Assembly (NCBI GenBank): GCA_934525405.1
Contig: CAKSZF010000042.1
Span: 1 to 12,540 of the forward strand
Direction: 5' to 3'
From: an uncultured Faecalibacterium sp.
Lineage (GTDB): Bacteria; Bacillota; Clostridia; Oscillospirales; Ruminococcaceae
DNA length: 12,540 bases
A program made the translations under genes and the position numbers. Below the pieces are notes generated by a model. It worked only from the letters and a program-made list of their open reading frames with translations. It had not been told where the DNA came from and did no database searches. Shown here piece after piece: positions 6,639-12,540 of the stretch. Positions within the stretch are counted from its first letter, which is position 1, and the number at the start of each line of letters is the position of its first letter.

Positions 6639-6712
6639 AAAATATTCCTTCTTTTGTTGAATTCGTTTGTCGGGGTGCGGGGCTGCGCCGCGCACACGGG
6701 CAAACTGTATTT

Positions 6713-6741
6713 ATCTTACCATAACAGCAGGTAAATTGCAA
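6713..6741 (-). promoter_or_regulatory. Sigma-A promoter of the DUF4358 gene
   Basis: On the minus strand TTGCAA (6741-6736) and TAAGAT (6718-6713) are separated by 17 bases, which places the transcript start near 6706 and gives a leader of about 67 bases. GGGGTGCG (6672-6679) and its complement CGCACCCC (6742-6749) flank the promoter; this may be chance in G+C-rich DNA. Confidence 0.65.
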
Positions 6742-6779
6742 CGCACCCCACAGGGTTTTCCGGCAGTTTTCATCGGATT

Positions 6780-7634
6780 TTAACCGGTCACGGTCTCCCC
6801 GGCGGCAATGCGCTGCAAAACGGTAACTGCGTCCTCCAGACACAGGCCGCTCCGGTTGAGCAGGGCGGCGTTTTCCGGCCCCACATAGCGCCAGTGCCAC
6901 GGCTCGTAGGTGATGCCGGTCACGCTTTCGGCTTCCTTGGGGTAGCGCAGGATAAAGCCGTACTGCTCCGCGTTCTCGCACAGCCAGCGGAAGGCGGCGG
7001 TGTCGGCAAAGCCGGTGTCAAGAGCGGTGTGCTCCGGGCTGTTCAGGTCGGCGGCAAGGCCGCAGTTGTGCTCAGAACAGCCCGGCGGGTTGACGATGGT
7101 AGCCGCCTTTTCCCGGGCGGCGGCTTCGCTCAGACCCTTGTTGCGGTAGTACTGGGTCTTGTTGTCGTACAGCTTTTTCTGGTAGCTGACGCTGCGATAG
7201 CCGCTCTGCATCCGCACATCCACGCCGTCCTTGGCGGCAGCGGCCTGCATGGAGAGAAAGGCATCGGCGGCATCGGTCTGCAAAGTCTTGTTGATGGCGG
7301 TGGCCGAGCCGCATTCCTTGGTCTCGACAGGATAGTCCTCCGTTATCGGGTGGGTGCGGCTCACAAGGATCATGCGGGGGTCGTCCAGGATGGCCTGCGC
7401 CTGTGCGGCGGTAAGGGTGCTCTGCTGCGTGCCGTTCTCGGCGGGCAGCTGCACCGGTGTGTCGGGCAGGGTGCTTGCGGCCTGCACAAGGCTTTCAGCG
7501 GGCTGCTCCGGCAGCTGCGGCACCGCAGTCTTGCGGGTGCAGGCGTAGGCGGTGCCGCCCGCCGCAAAGCAGACCAGCGCCGTCAGGCAGAGCAGACGCA
7601 GGGCGTGATGTTTATGGTGATGGGAAGAATACAT
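6780..7634 (-). CDS. D-alanyl-D-alanine carboxypeptidase, VanY/M15B family
   Basis: A zinc peptidase that removes the terminal D-Ala of peptidoglycan stem peptides outside the membrane; 284 residues. A His-rich N-terminus is followed by a membrane or signal segment (about 11-31) and a low-complexity linker (about 36-80). The catalytic domain has QSGYRSVSYQKKLYD (143-157), the zinc motif SEHNCGLAADL with His189 and Asp196, and EPWHWRYVG with Glu244 as base and His247 as third ligand, so all catalytic residues are present. The ATG at 7634 follows AAGAAGG by 8 bases. No VanS/VanR or other glycopeptide-resistance genes are nearby, so a housekeeping or sporulation-related wall role is more likely than resistance. 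It is divergent from spoVAC across 78 bases, and no clear promoter or terminator of its own was found. Confidence 0.9.
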   Translation of the reverse strand: MYSSHHHKHHALRLLCLTALVCFAAGGTAYACTRKTAVPQLPEQPAESLVQAASTLPDTPVQLPAENGTQQSTLTAAQAQAILDDPRMILVSRTHPITEDYPVETKECGSATAINKTLQTDAADAFLSMQAAAAKDGVDVRMQSGYRSVSYQKKLYDNKTQYYRNKGLSEAAAREKAATIVNPPGCSEHNCGLAADLNSPEHTALDTGFADTAAFRWLCENAEQYGFILRYPKEAESVTGITYEPWHWRYVGPENAALLNRSGLCLEDAVTVLQRIAAGETVTG

Positions 7635-7659
7635 AGCATCTACCTTCTTTCACAAAAAA

Positions 7660-7689
7660 GGATAAGCACCCGCCGCCCCGGGCAGACTA
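7660..7689 (+). promoter_or_regulatory. Forespore (sigma-G/sigma-F type) promoter of the spoVA operon
   Basis: AGGATA (7659-7664) and CAGACTA (7683-7689), spaced by 18 bases, fit the sigma-G pattern tGnATA-18-CAtAcTA. The overlapping string GGGCAGACTA (7680-7689) also fits the sigma-F -10 pattern GGnnAnAhTR with GGATA as -35. The site lies 23 bases before spoVAC, a sporulation gene known in Bacillus subtilis to be made in the forespore. It is a pattern match only. Confidence 0.5.
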
Positions 7690-7712
7690 TCCGCAAAAGG
7701 GGGCGCGGGAAG

Positions 7713-8162
7713 ATGAAGATGACAGCGCAGGAATATGCACGACGGGTACAGAAGGCGGGGCCGCACTCGCCGCTTTTGGCAGACTGCCTTTGGGCGTTCT
7801 GCGTGGGCGGCGGTATCTGCCTGCTGGGCGAAGGGCTGCGGCAGCTGTTTTTGCGGCAGGGCGCGGACGCCGAGGCGGCGGGCACTCTGACCAGCTGCAC
7901 CCTGATTTTGCTCTCGGCGGTGCTGACCACGCTGGGCTGGTACCAGAAGCTGGCGGCAAAGGCCGGGGCGGGATCGCTGGTGCCCATCACCGGCTTTGCC
8001 AACGCGGTGGTCAGTGCGGCCATCGAGTTCAAAGCCGAGGGACGGGTGCCGGGCACGGGAGCAAAGATGTTCCTCATCGCCGGGCCGGTCATCGTGTATG
8101 GCACGCTGGCGGCGGTGGTGTACGGTGTGGTGCTTTGGCTGTTGGGAGCTTCTGCTTTATAA
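7713..8162 (+). CDS. spoVAC: Stage V sporulation protein AC
   Basis: Membrane subunit of the SpoVA channel, which moves calcium dipicolinate into the developing forespore and lets it out on germination. The 149-residue product matches family length and aligns by eye with B. subtilis SpoVAC through LWAFCVGGGICLLGEGLRQ, TLILLSAVLTTLGWYQKL, the block AGAGSLVPITGFANAVVSAA and FKAEGRVPGTGAKMFLIAGP. There are several hydrophobic segments. The ATG at 7713 is preferred; an ATG six bases later is possible. The ribosome site is weak (AGGGGG about 9 bases before). It is the first gene of a spoVAC-spoVAD-spoVAEb set; spoVAA, spoVAB and spoVAF are not present here, as is common in Clostridia. Confidence 0.95.
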   Translation: MKMTAQEYARRVQKAGPHSPLLADCLWAFCVGGGICLLGEGLRQLFLRQGADAEAAGTLTSCTLILLSAVLTTLGWYQKLAAKAGAGSLVPITGFANAVVSAAIEFKAEGRVPGTGAKMFLIAGPVIVYGTLAAVVYGVVLWLLGASAL

Positions 8163-8164
8163 TA

Positions 8165-8229
8165 CGGAACAGCCCCGCCGGATATTGCAGCGCCACAGCA
8201 CCAGTATAGCACGTTCCGGGGCATTTTTT
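8165..8229 (+). terminator. Possible attenuator between spoVAC and spoVAD
   Basis: In the 88-base gap, CGGAAC (8165-8170) can pair with GTTCCG (8213-8218), or alternatively GCCCCG (8172-8177) with CGGGGC (8217-8222); six T follow at 8224-8229. The loop is long (over 40 bases), so it is a weak terminator at best. It could lower expression of the distal genes relative to spoVAC. Confidence 0.35.
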
Positions 8230-8250
8230 GCAGAAAAGGAGAAATTTTTT

Positions 8251-9267
8251 ATGACAGAGCGCCGGGGCGATACCCTGTTGTTCCATACCCCGCCGGTCAT
8301 CGCCGCACAGGCGGCGGTGGGCGGCAAAAAAGAGAGCGAGGGCCCGCTGGCGGCGGGCTTTGACGAGCTGACCACCGAAAACCGGCTGGGACAGCGCAGC
8401 TGGGAGGCTGCCGAAAAGCAATTGCAGCTGCGGGCGGCGCGGCTCTGCCTGCAAAAAGCGTCTCTGCCCGCAGAGCGGGTGGACCTTGCGCTGGCAGGGG
8501 ACTTGCAGGCGCAGTGCACCGCCTCCGGCTACGCGCTGCGGGAGCTGGGCGTGCCCTTTGCGGGGCTGTTCGGGGCGTGCAGCACCATGGCCGAGGCGCT
8601 GGCGCTGGGCGCGGCGCTGTGCAGCAGTGGGGCGGCGCAGAACCTGCTGGCTATGACCTCCAGCCATTTCTGCGCGGCAGAGCGTCAGTTCCGCACCCCG
8701 CTGAGCTACGGCGCAGTGCGCACCCCCACGGCACAGTGGACGGCTACCGCCGCCGGGTGCTGCCTGCTGCGTCCGGCAGGGCAGGGGGTGGGCATTGCCG
8801 CCGCCACCCTTGGGCGGGTACAGGACTATAACATCAAGGATATCAACAACATGGGCGCAGCTATGGCACCGGCAGCCGCTGCCACGCTGCTGCATTATCT
8901 GACGGATACCCACGCCGAACTGCGGGATTTTGACTGCATCTATACCGGCGACCTTGGGCTGGTGGGCAGTCAGATGCTGCGGGAGCTGCTGGCGGCAGAG
9001 GGGCTGCTGCTGAAAAACCACGCGGACTGCGGCTGCCTGCTTTACGATGCCGGGGAACAGCGGGTAAAAAGCGGCGGTTCGGGCGCGGGCTGCTGCGCCG
9101 CCGTGCTCTGCGGGCATATCCTGCCAAAGCTTCTGCGCCGCGGCAGCCGCCGGGTGCTGTTCATCGCCACCGGGGCACTGATGAGCCAGACTACCTTTTT
9201 GCAGAAGGAGAGCATCCCGGCGGTGGCACATCTGGTAGAGCTGACCGCGCCGGAAAAGGAGAACTGA
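8251..9267 (+). CDS. spoVAD: Stage V sporulation protein AD
   Basis: The dipicolinate-binding subunit of the SpoVA channel, with a thiolase-like fold; 338 residues, normal for the family. Close matches to B. subtilis SpoVAD are visible in GKKESEGPLAAGFD, QRSWEAAEKQL, LAGDLQAQCTASGYALRELG, FGACSTMAEALALG (Cys110 at the thiolase active-cysteine position), TSSHFCAAERQFRTPLSYG, NNMGAAMAPAAAATLLHYL, TGDLGLVGSQMLRELL and FIATGALMSQTTFLQKESIP. The ATG at 8251 follows AAAAGGAG by about 9 bases. The stop is one base before the spoVAEb start, so these two are translationally coupled. Confidence 0.96.
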   Translation: MTERRGDTLLFHTPPVIAAQAAVGGKKESEGPLAAGFDELTTENRLGQRSWEAAEKQLQLRAARLCLQKASLPAERVDLALAGDLQAQCTASGYALRELGVPFAGLFGACSTMAEALALGAALCSSGAAQNLLAMTSSHFCAAERQFRTPLSYGAVRTPTAQWTATAAGCCLLRPAGQGVGIAAATLGRVQDYNIKDINNMGAAMAPAAAATLLHYLTDTHAELRDFDCIYTGDLGLVGSQMLRELLAAEGLLLKNHADCGCLLYDAGEQRVKSGGSGAGCCAAVLCGHILPKLLRRGSRRVLFIATGALMSQTTFLQKESIPAVAHLVELTAPEKEN

Positions 9268-9268
9268 A

Positions 9269-9625
9269 ATGAACTATCTGTGGGCGTTTCTAGTGGGCGG
9301 CGCTATCTGCGCGGTGGGGCAGCTGCTCATCGACCTGACAAAGCTGACCCCGGCACGCATCCTGACCGGCTATGTGGTGGCGGGGGTGGTGCTCTCGGCG
9401 GTAGGGCTGTATGCGCCGCTGGCAGAGTTTGCTGGTGCGGGGGCAAGCGTGCCCCTGCTGGGCTTCGGGCATCTGCTGGCAAAGGGGGTTCGCACCGCCG
9501 TGGCGGAAAAGGGCGCTGTCGGCATCCTGACCGGCGGGTTGACCGCTGCTTCTGCGGGCGTCACCGCAAGCCTTGTCTGCGGCGTGGTGTGCAGCCTTGT
9601 GGGCAAAAGCCACGACCAGAACTAA
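9269..9625 (+). CDS. spoVAE: Stage V sporulation protein AE (SpoVAEb type)
   Basis: Third SpoVA channel subunit, a 118-residue membrane protein with four hydrophobic stretches. Family features are AFLVGGAICAVGQLLIDLTK, then LTPARILTGYVVAGVVLSAVGLY (split by the second helix), AGAGASVPLLGFGHLLAKG and the glycine/alanine-rich end. It resembles SpoVAC in its GAGASVPLLGF segment, as expected from their shared ancestry. It starts one base after the spoVAD stop, with AAAGGAG inside the end of spoVAD. The SpoVAEa soluble part is not encoded here. Confidence 0.94.
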   Translation: MNYLWAFLVGGAICAVGQLLIDLTKLTPARILTGYVVAGVVLSAVGLYAPLAEFAGAGASVPLLGFGHLLAKGVRTAVAEKGAVGILTGGLTAASAGVTASLVCGVVCSLVGKSHDQN

Positions 9626-9702
9626 GCTGTTTTGTCCGCGCTGCTTCGCTATATTTTGCACCCGTCGGCTGGTAAACTGGGAGCAAAACGGAGGTGAGGC
9701 GG

Positions 9703-9954
9703 ATGAAACACAGCGGACAGACCATATTGTGGGAGCTGTGGGCGGCGCTGTGCCTGTGCACAGCGCTGGTGCTGCCGCCCGGCAGTCCGTGGCTGCACGA
9801 ACCCGCACTTTTGTACCCGGGACTTGCGCTGGCGATGCTGGTGCCCGCCGCGTGGGCGGTGTGGTGGGTGGCGGTGCCGCCGCAGCCCCTGCCGCCGGAG
9901 CAGCTGCTGGAGCCGGTGCAGCGGCAGAGCCTTGCCGCGCTGTGCGGGGCATAG
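9703..9954 (+). CDS. Small two-helix membrane protein in the spoVA unit
   Basis: An unrecognised 83-residue protein with two hydrophobic segments (about 8-25 and 38-57, the second ending AVWWVAVPP) joined by a short outside or inside loop, and a Pro/Gln/Leu-rich tail (PPQPLPPEQLLEPVQRQ). The start at 9703 is set by a perfect GGAGGTG six bases upstream. It lies 77 bases after spoVAEb on the same strand and before the shared terminator, so it is probably in the spoVA transcript; a sporulation or germination role is inference. Codon use and base composition match the neighbours. Confidence 0.65.
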   Translation: MKHSGQTILWELWAALCLCTALVLPPGSPWLHEPALLYPGLALAMLVPAAWAVWWVAVPPQPLPPEQLLEPVQRQSLAALCGA

Positions 9955-9960
9955 CCCCGG

Positions 9961-10004
9961 AAAAAACAAAAACCCCTGTACCGGGTACCCGGTACAGAGG
10001 TTTT
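9961..10004. terminator. Bidirectional terminator between spoVA unit and rpsT
   Basis: A perfect 22-base palindrome (9976-9997, centred on GGGTACCC) is extended by AAAACC/GGTTTT on either side of one mismatch. On the minus strand it is followed by TTTTTG and then a T6 run, a good end for rpsT, whose stop is 23 bases away. On the plus strand GGTTTTG follows, giving a weaker end for the spoVA unit. Confidence 0.85.
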
Positions 10005-10026
10005 GTTCGTCAATCAAACTGCGCGA

Positions 10027-10287
10027 TCAAGCGTTCTTGTTAGCACGCTTTGCCATACGGCTGATCTTGCGGCTGGCGGTGTTCTTCTTGATGACACCCT
10101 TAGCGCGAGCCTTGTCGATCGCGGAAACAGCAGCCAGGACGGTTGCGTCCTTGTCAGCGGCATTCGCATCGATGGCAGCGTCTGCCTTCTTGACGACTGT
10201 TTTCAGGTTGGTCTTAATGGCCTTGTTGTGAGCCTGCTCTGCAGCAGCCTGCACGACGCGGTCCTTCTGAGATTTGATGTTAGGCAT
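10027..10287 (-). CDS. rpsT: 30S ribosomal protein S20
   Basis: An 86-residue 16S rRNA-binding protein of the small subunit. It begins MPNIKSQKDRV and is strongly basic, with the family pattern of long helices: IKTNLKTVVKKADAAI, then AVSAIDKARAKGVIKKNTAS and RKISRMAKRANK. The ATG at 10287 has GGAGGTG six bases upstream; a GTG three codons earlier is part of that site and is rejected. The gene is divergent from gpr, the same arrangement as in Bacillus subtilis. It has its own promoter and terminator. Confidence 0.97.
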   Translation of the reverse strand: MPNIKSQKDRVVQAAAEQAHNKAIKTNLKTVVKKADAAIDANAADKDATVLAAVSAIDKARAKGVIKKNTASRKISRMAKRANKNA

Positions 10288-10325
10288 TCGTTCCACCTCC
10301 TTGGCTACCTATAACAGCGCACCCT

Positions 10326-10354
10326 ATGATACCATATTTCGCGTACCAGCGCAA
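10326..10354 (-). promoter_or_regulatory. Sigma-A promoter of rpsT
   Basis: On the minus strand TTGCGC (10354-10349) and TATCAT (10331-10326) are spaced by 17 bases, with an extended -10 TG one base before TATCAT. The leader would be about 30 bases. Confidence 0.65.
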
Positions 10355-10370
10355 GCGTTTTTTTGATTTT

Positions 10371-10401
10371 TGTTTGGAAAAGTTTTATTTTTCCCATACT
10401 T
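10371..10401 (+). promoter_or_regulatory. Weak candidate sigma-G promoter of gpr
   Basis: CATACTT at 10395-10401 matches the sigma-G -10 pattern CATACTA in six of seven bases. The -35 at 18 bases upstream (TGTTTG, 10371-10376) fits only partly. The stretch between rpsT and gpr is A+T-rich, so chance is not excluded. Confidence 0.33.
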
Positions 10402-10452
10402 TCCGGCAATAAGGCGGGCTTTTGCCCCAAAAAGGAACGGAGAGTGTGGAAA

Positions 10453-11238
10453 ATGCGTACTACGGATATGGCCGACGAGCTGTTTTCGGCAGCAGCGCAG
10501 CCGCTGCCCGCAGGGGTGCGGCTGGCCACCGCCCGCCACGGCGGGGTCACGGTGACCAGGGTGGAGATCGCCCGCGAGGGGCTCAGCCGCCCCCGGGGCA
10601 GGTATGTCACGCTGGAAATGCCCAGCGTCAGCGTGCTGGACGAGCGGGACGCCGCCGTCATCGAGGTGTGCGCCCGGGAGCTGCGCGCCCTGCTGCCGCC
10701 GGAAGGGCTGGTGCTGGTGCTGGGGGTGGGCAACCGCCGCATTACCGCCGATGCCCTTGGCCCGCGCACGGTGCAGCGCATCCTTGTCACCATGGGCGCG
10801 GGCGCTGTCCCACCGGTGCGGGGCCTGCGCCCGGTAGCAGCCGTTGCGCCCGGGGTGGCGGCAGCCACCGGGTTGTCGCTTCAGCAGCTGGCGGCGGCGC
10901 TGGTGGGGCAGCTGCGCCCGGCGGCGGTGGTCTGCGTGGACAGTCTCTGCTCCGCCGAGGGGCAGCGGCTGGGGCGCACGGTGCAGTTTTCGGACTCGGG
11001 GCTCTACCCGGCGCAGGCCGACCACACCCGCCACCTGACCCGGGACACCTTAGGCGTGCCGGTGGTGGCGGCGGGCATCCCCACCCTGATGCAGGCGCAG
11101 GAAGGGGCAGACCTTGTGGTCACCCCCCGCGCGCTGGACAGCGTCATTGCCCACGGCGCGGCGCTGCTGGCAGGTGCGGTCAACCGCGCCCTGCAGCCCC
11201 GCCTTACCGTGCAGCAGCTCTGCTGGCTGACGGGGTGA
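10453..11238 (+). CDS. gpr: Germination protease GPR (small acid-soluble spore protein endopeptidase)
   Basis: Aspartic-type protease that degrades the DNA-protecting small acid-soluble proteins when spores germinate. Family blocks: GVGNRRITADALGP with Asp100, VVCVDSLCS with Asp163 (matching the two essential aspartates of Bacillus GPR), GLRPVAAVAPGVAAATG, VQFSDSGLYP, LTRDTLGVPVVAAGIPT and DLVVTPRALDSVI. At 261 residues it is much shorter than the B. subtilis protein (about 370): the segment between the GIPT block and LVVTP is almost absent. The N-terminus MRTTDMADE resembles the self-cleavage site (RTD-LAVE in B. subtilis), giving a propeptide of only about five residues. The start is the ATG after CGGAGAGTGTGGAAA; a GTG three codons earlier is possible. 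It lies 17 bases before spoIIP. Confidence 0.93.
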   Translation: MRTTDMADELFSAAAQPLPAGVRLATARHGGVTVTRVEIAREGLSRPRGRYVTLEMPSVSVLDERDAAVIEVCARELRALLPPEGLVLVLGVGNRRITADALGPRTVQRILVTMGAGAVPPVRGLRPVAAVAPGVAAATGLSLQQLAAALVGQLRPAAVVCVDSLCSAEGQRLGRTVQFSDSGLYPAQADHTRHLTRDTLGVPVVAAGIPTLMQAQEGADLVVTPRALDSVIAHGAALLAGAVNRALQPRLTVQQLCWLTG

Positions 11239-11255
11239 AGAAAGGAGGTCTTGCC

Positions 11256-12380
11256 ATGCGCAGCAGAGAGCCTTGGCGTCTGCCTGCGGGGCAGAGCAGG
11301 GCAGTGCCCTTTTTGCAGGCTGCGGTGCTGTTTGCAGCCCTGTGCATCTTTGCCCGCAGCGCCGCGCTGGTGCTGGCGGCCTTTCTGGCAGCGCCGGTGC
11401 CTGCGGCGCAGACTTTGCTGCATCTGGGGCAGCAGACGGTGGAGAGCCGGGCGGCTGCGGCTGCAGAAAGCGCGCCGGAGGCTGCATCCGCGCCCTCTCC
11501 GGCGCAGGAGGCTGCCGCTCCGGTACAGACCGGGGTGGAGCAGTATCTTGTGGCCTTGCAGCCGGACGAAGCCCGCCCTGCCGATGCGGGTACGGTGACA
11601 GAGCAGCAGTTCGGGCAGGGCAGCGGCGAAAAGTACATTCCCTGCGGCGCGGGCAGCATCAAGAATAACACCCGGCAGACGGCGGCAGATATTGCCGCCG
11701 AGGCGGCGCAGCCCCTGCCCTTTGCTATCGAGAAAGACAGCGCCGCGCCGCAGGTGCTCATCATGCACACCCACGCTACCGAGGACTACCGCCTTTCTGC
11801 CGGGCTGTGGTTCACCCCCGGGGACGGTGCCCGCAGCACCGACCGCAGCATCAATATGTGCGCGGTGGGGCGGGTGATGGCGGATACCCTCAACGCGGCG
11901 GGCATCTGCACCCTGCACGATGAGACCCTGAACGACTACCCCAGCTACACCGGCAGCTATGCCAACAGCCGGGCGGTGGTGCAGCAGTATCTGGCGCAGT
12001 ACCCCAGCATCAAGGTGGTGCTGGACGTCCATCGCGACGCCATCGAGCGGGAAAACGGCACCCGCTGCGCCCCGGTGTGCACCGTAGACGGGCGGCAGGC
12101 GGCGCAGGTGATGATCATCTGCGGGTGCGACAACGGCACCAGCGTGCAGCTGCCCGCATGGCGGCAGAACCTTCGTTTTGCCGCTGCGTGGGAGCGCAGC
12201 ATGGAGGCAAAATACCCCGGATTTACCCGCCCGGTGCTGTTCAGCTACCGGTTCTATAATCAGGACCTGACTACCGGCAGTCTGCTGATCGAGATCGGCG
12301 GGCACGGCAACAACTTAAATGAGGCCCTGTACGCCGGATATCTGGCAGCACAGGGCCTCGCGGATGCATTATTAAGCTGA
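11256..12380 (+). CDS. spoIIP: Stage II sporulation protein P (engulfment amidase/endopeptidase)
   Basis: Membrane-anchored peptidoglycan hydrolase of the engulfment complex (with SpoIID and SpoIIM in known systems), removing stem peptides so that the mother cell can engulf the forespore. It has 374 residues: one N-terminal membrane helix (about 16-48), an Ala/Pro/Glu-rich linker (about 64-92), then the catalytic domain with HTHATEDY (His171, His173, Glu176), LDVHRDAI (His259) and LLIEIGGHGNNLNEA (Glu346), the expected zinc and catalytic positions. GGAGG at 11244-11248 lies 7 bases before the ATG. It is co-transcribed with gpr. It ends one base before the stop codon of the convergent gene at the window edge, so no separate terminator fits between them. 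Confidence 0.95.
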   Translation: MRSREPWRLPAGQSRAVPFLQAAVLFAALCIFARSAALVLAAFLAAPVPAAQTLLHLGQQTVESRAAAAAESAPEAASAPSPAQEAAAPVQTGVEQYLVALQPDEARPADAGTVTEQQFGQGSGEKYIPCGAGSIKNNTRQTAADIAAEAAQPLPFAIEKDSAAPQVLIMHTHATEDYRLSAGLWFTPGDGARSTDRSINMCAVGRVMADTLNAAGICTLHDETLNDYPSYTGSYANSRAVVQQYLAQYPSIKVVLDVHRDAIERENGTRCAPVCTVDGRQAAQVMIICGCDNGTSVQLPAWRQNLRFAAAWERSMEAKYPGFTRPVLFSYRFYNQDLTTGSLLIEIGGHGNNLNEALYAGYLAAQGLADALLS

Positions 12381-12381
12381 A

Positions 12382-12540
12382 TCAGCCGCCAAGGCTGTGG
12401 ATCATGCTGCTCTTGGCAGACTGATAGTAACTCCATGCCTGATCGGCTACGGTCTCGGGCTGATTATACTCCCGCAGGATGCTGCGCATCTCGCTGACCA
12501 CCGAGGAGACGGCACTGTCGTAGGTGCTCTCCACCGAGGA
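12382..12540 (-). CDS. C-terminal fragment of an unidentified protein
   Basis: The last 52 residues of a minus-strand gene whose start lies beyond the window. The frame is open from the edge to a TGA at 12384-12382. The visible part is Ser-rich and probably helical (for example SEMRSILREYNQPETVADQA and ending SSMIHSLGG), with no membrane segment or Cys. I do not recognise it. It is convergent with spoIIP, the stops being one base apart. Confidence 0.6.
   Translation of the reverse strand, partial: SSVESTYDSAVSSVVSEMRSILREYNQPETVADQAWSYYQSAKSSMIHSLGG

Noticed and set aside
6780..7634. VanY considered as a vancomycin-resistance gene
   Set aside because: No vanRS, vanH, vanA-type ligase or vanX nearby; M15B carboxypeptidases are common housekeeping enzymes in Clostridia.
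6894..7712. N-terminal extension of spoVAC by 273 codons antisense to the VanY gene
   Set aside because: SpoVAC proteins are about 150 residues, and the extension is only the shadow of the VanY reading frame.
8089..9231. Open frame of 380 codons antisense to spoVAD
   Set aside because: spoVAD on the plus strand matches its family over the whole length; the antisense product is low-complexity and has no own ribosome site.
9976..9997. 22-base palindrome considered as an attachment or recombination site
   Set aside because: Position between convergent transcription units, flanking A/T runs and lack of any integrase make a bidirectional terminator the simpler reading.
11004..12305. Open frame of 433 codons antisense to gpr and spoIIP
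   Set aside because: It spans both convincing genes and their junction and encodes His/Arg/Gly-rich sequence typical of shadow frames.
1..12540. CRISPR arrays, tRNA/rRNA genes, transposases or integrases
   Set aside because: No regularly spaced repeats, cloverleaf or mobile-element protein signatures were found on either strand by eye.

Overview
The window looks like a chromosomal segment of a G+C-rich, endospore-forming (or formerly spore-forming) Clostridia member, probably of the Ruminococcaceae/Oscillospiraceae (Gemmiger, Subdoligranulum or Faecalibacterium-like). This rests on strong AGGAGG ribosome sites, sigma-A type promoters, sporulation genes close to Bacillus/Clostridium families, a DUF4358 lipoprotein, and a DHHW/MBOAT pair. 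The genus is an inference.

Left part (1-2250): dnaJ with its own terminator, followed by a visibly A+T-richer cassette with a near-consensus promoter. The cassette encodes a GNAT-fold acetyltransferase and a 74-residue unknown protein, and ends in its own terminator. Next (2213-3181, minus strand) is a self-contained transcription unit: a sigma-A promoter, two tandem genes for bacteriocin-like proteins with near-identical 24-residue double-glycine leaders, and a 16-bp-stem terminator. No transporter or immunity gene is visible beside them. This is the most unusual part of the window.

Middle part (3280-7634, minus strand): an envelope-modification block with a DHHW protein (AlgX/AlgJ-like), an MBOAT O-acyltransferase (AlgI-like, TTG start), a REP-like palindromic intergenic element, a DUF4358 lipoprotein with its own promoter and terminator, and a VanY-type D,D-carboxypeptidase. 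The likely joint theme is O-acylation of a cell-surface polymer plus peptidoglycan trimming.

Right part (7660-12380): a sporulation island. spoVAC, spoVAD and spoVAEb (dipicolinate channel) and a small two-helix membrane protein lie on the plus strand behind a forespore-type promoter. rpsT (ribosomal protein S20, minus strand) follows, sharing a bidirectional terminator. Divergent to rpsT come gpr (germination protease, unusually short) and spoIIP (engulfment amidase), the same rpsT/gpr/spoIIP order as in Bacillus subtilis. The last 159 bases hold the C-terminal end of an unidentified protein on the minus strand.

No tRNA, rRNA, CRISPR array, transposase or integrase was seen.
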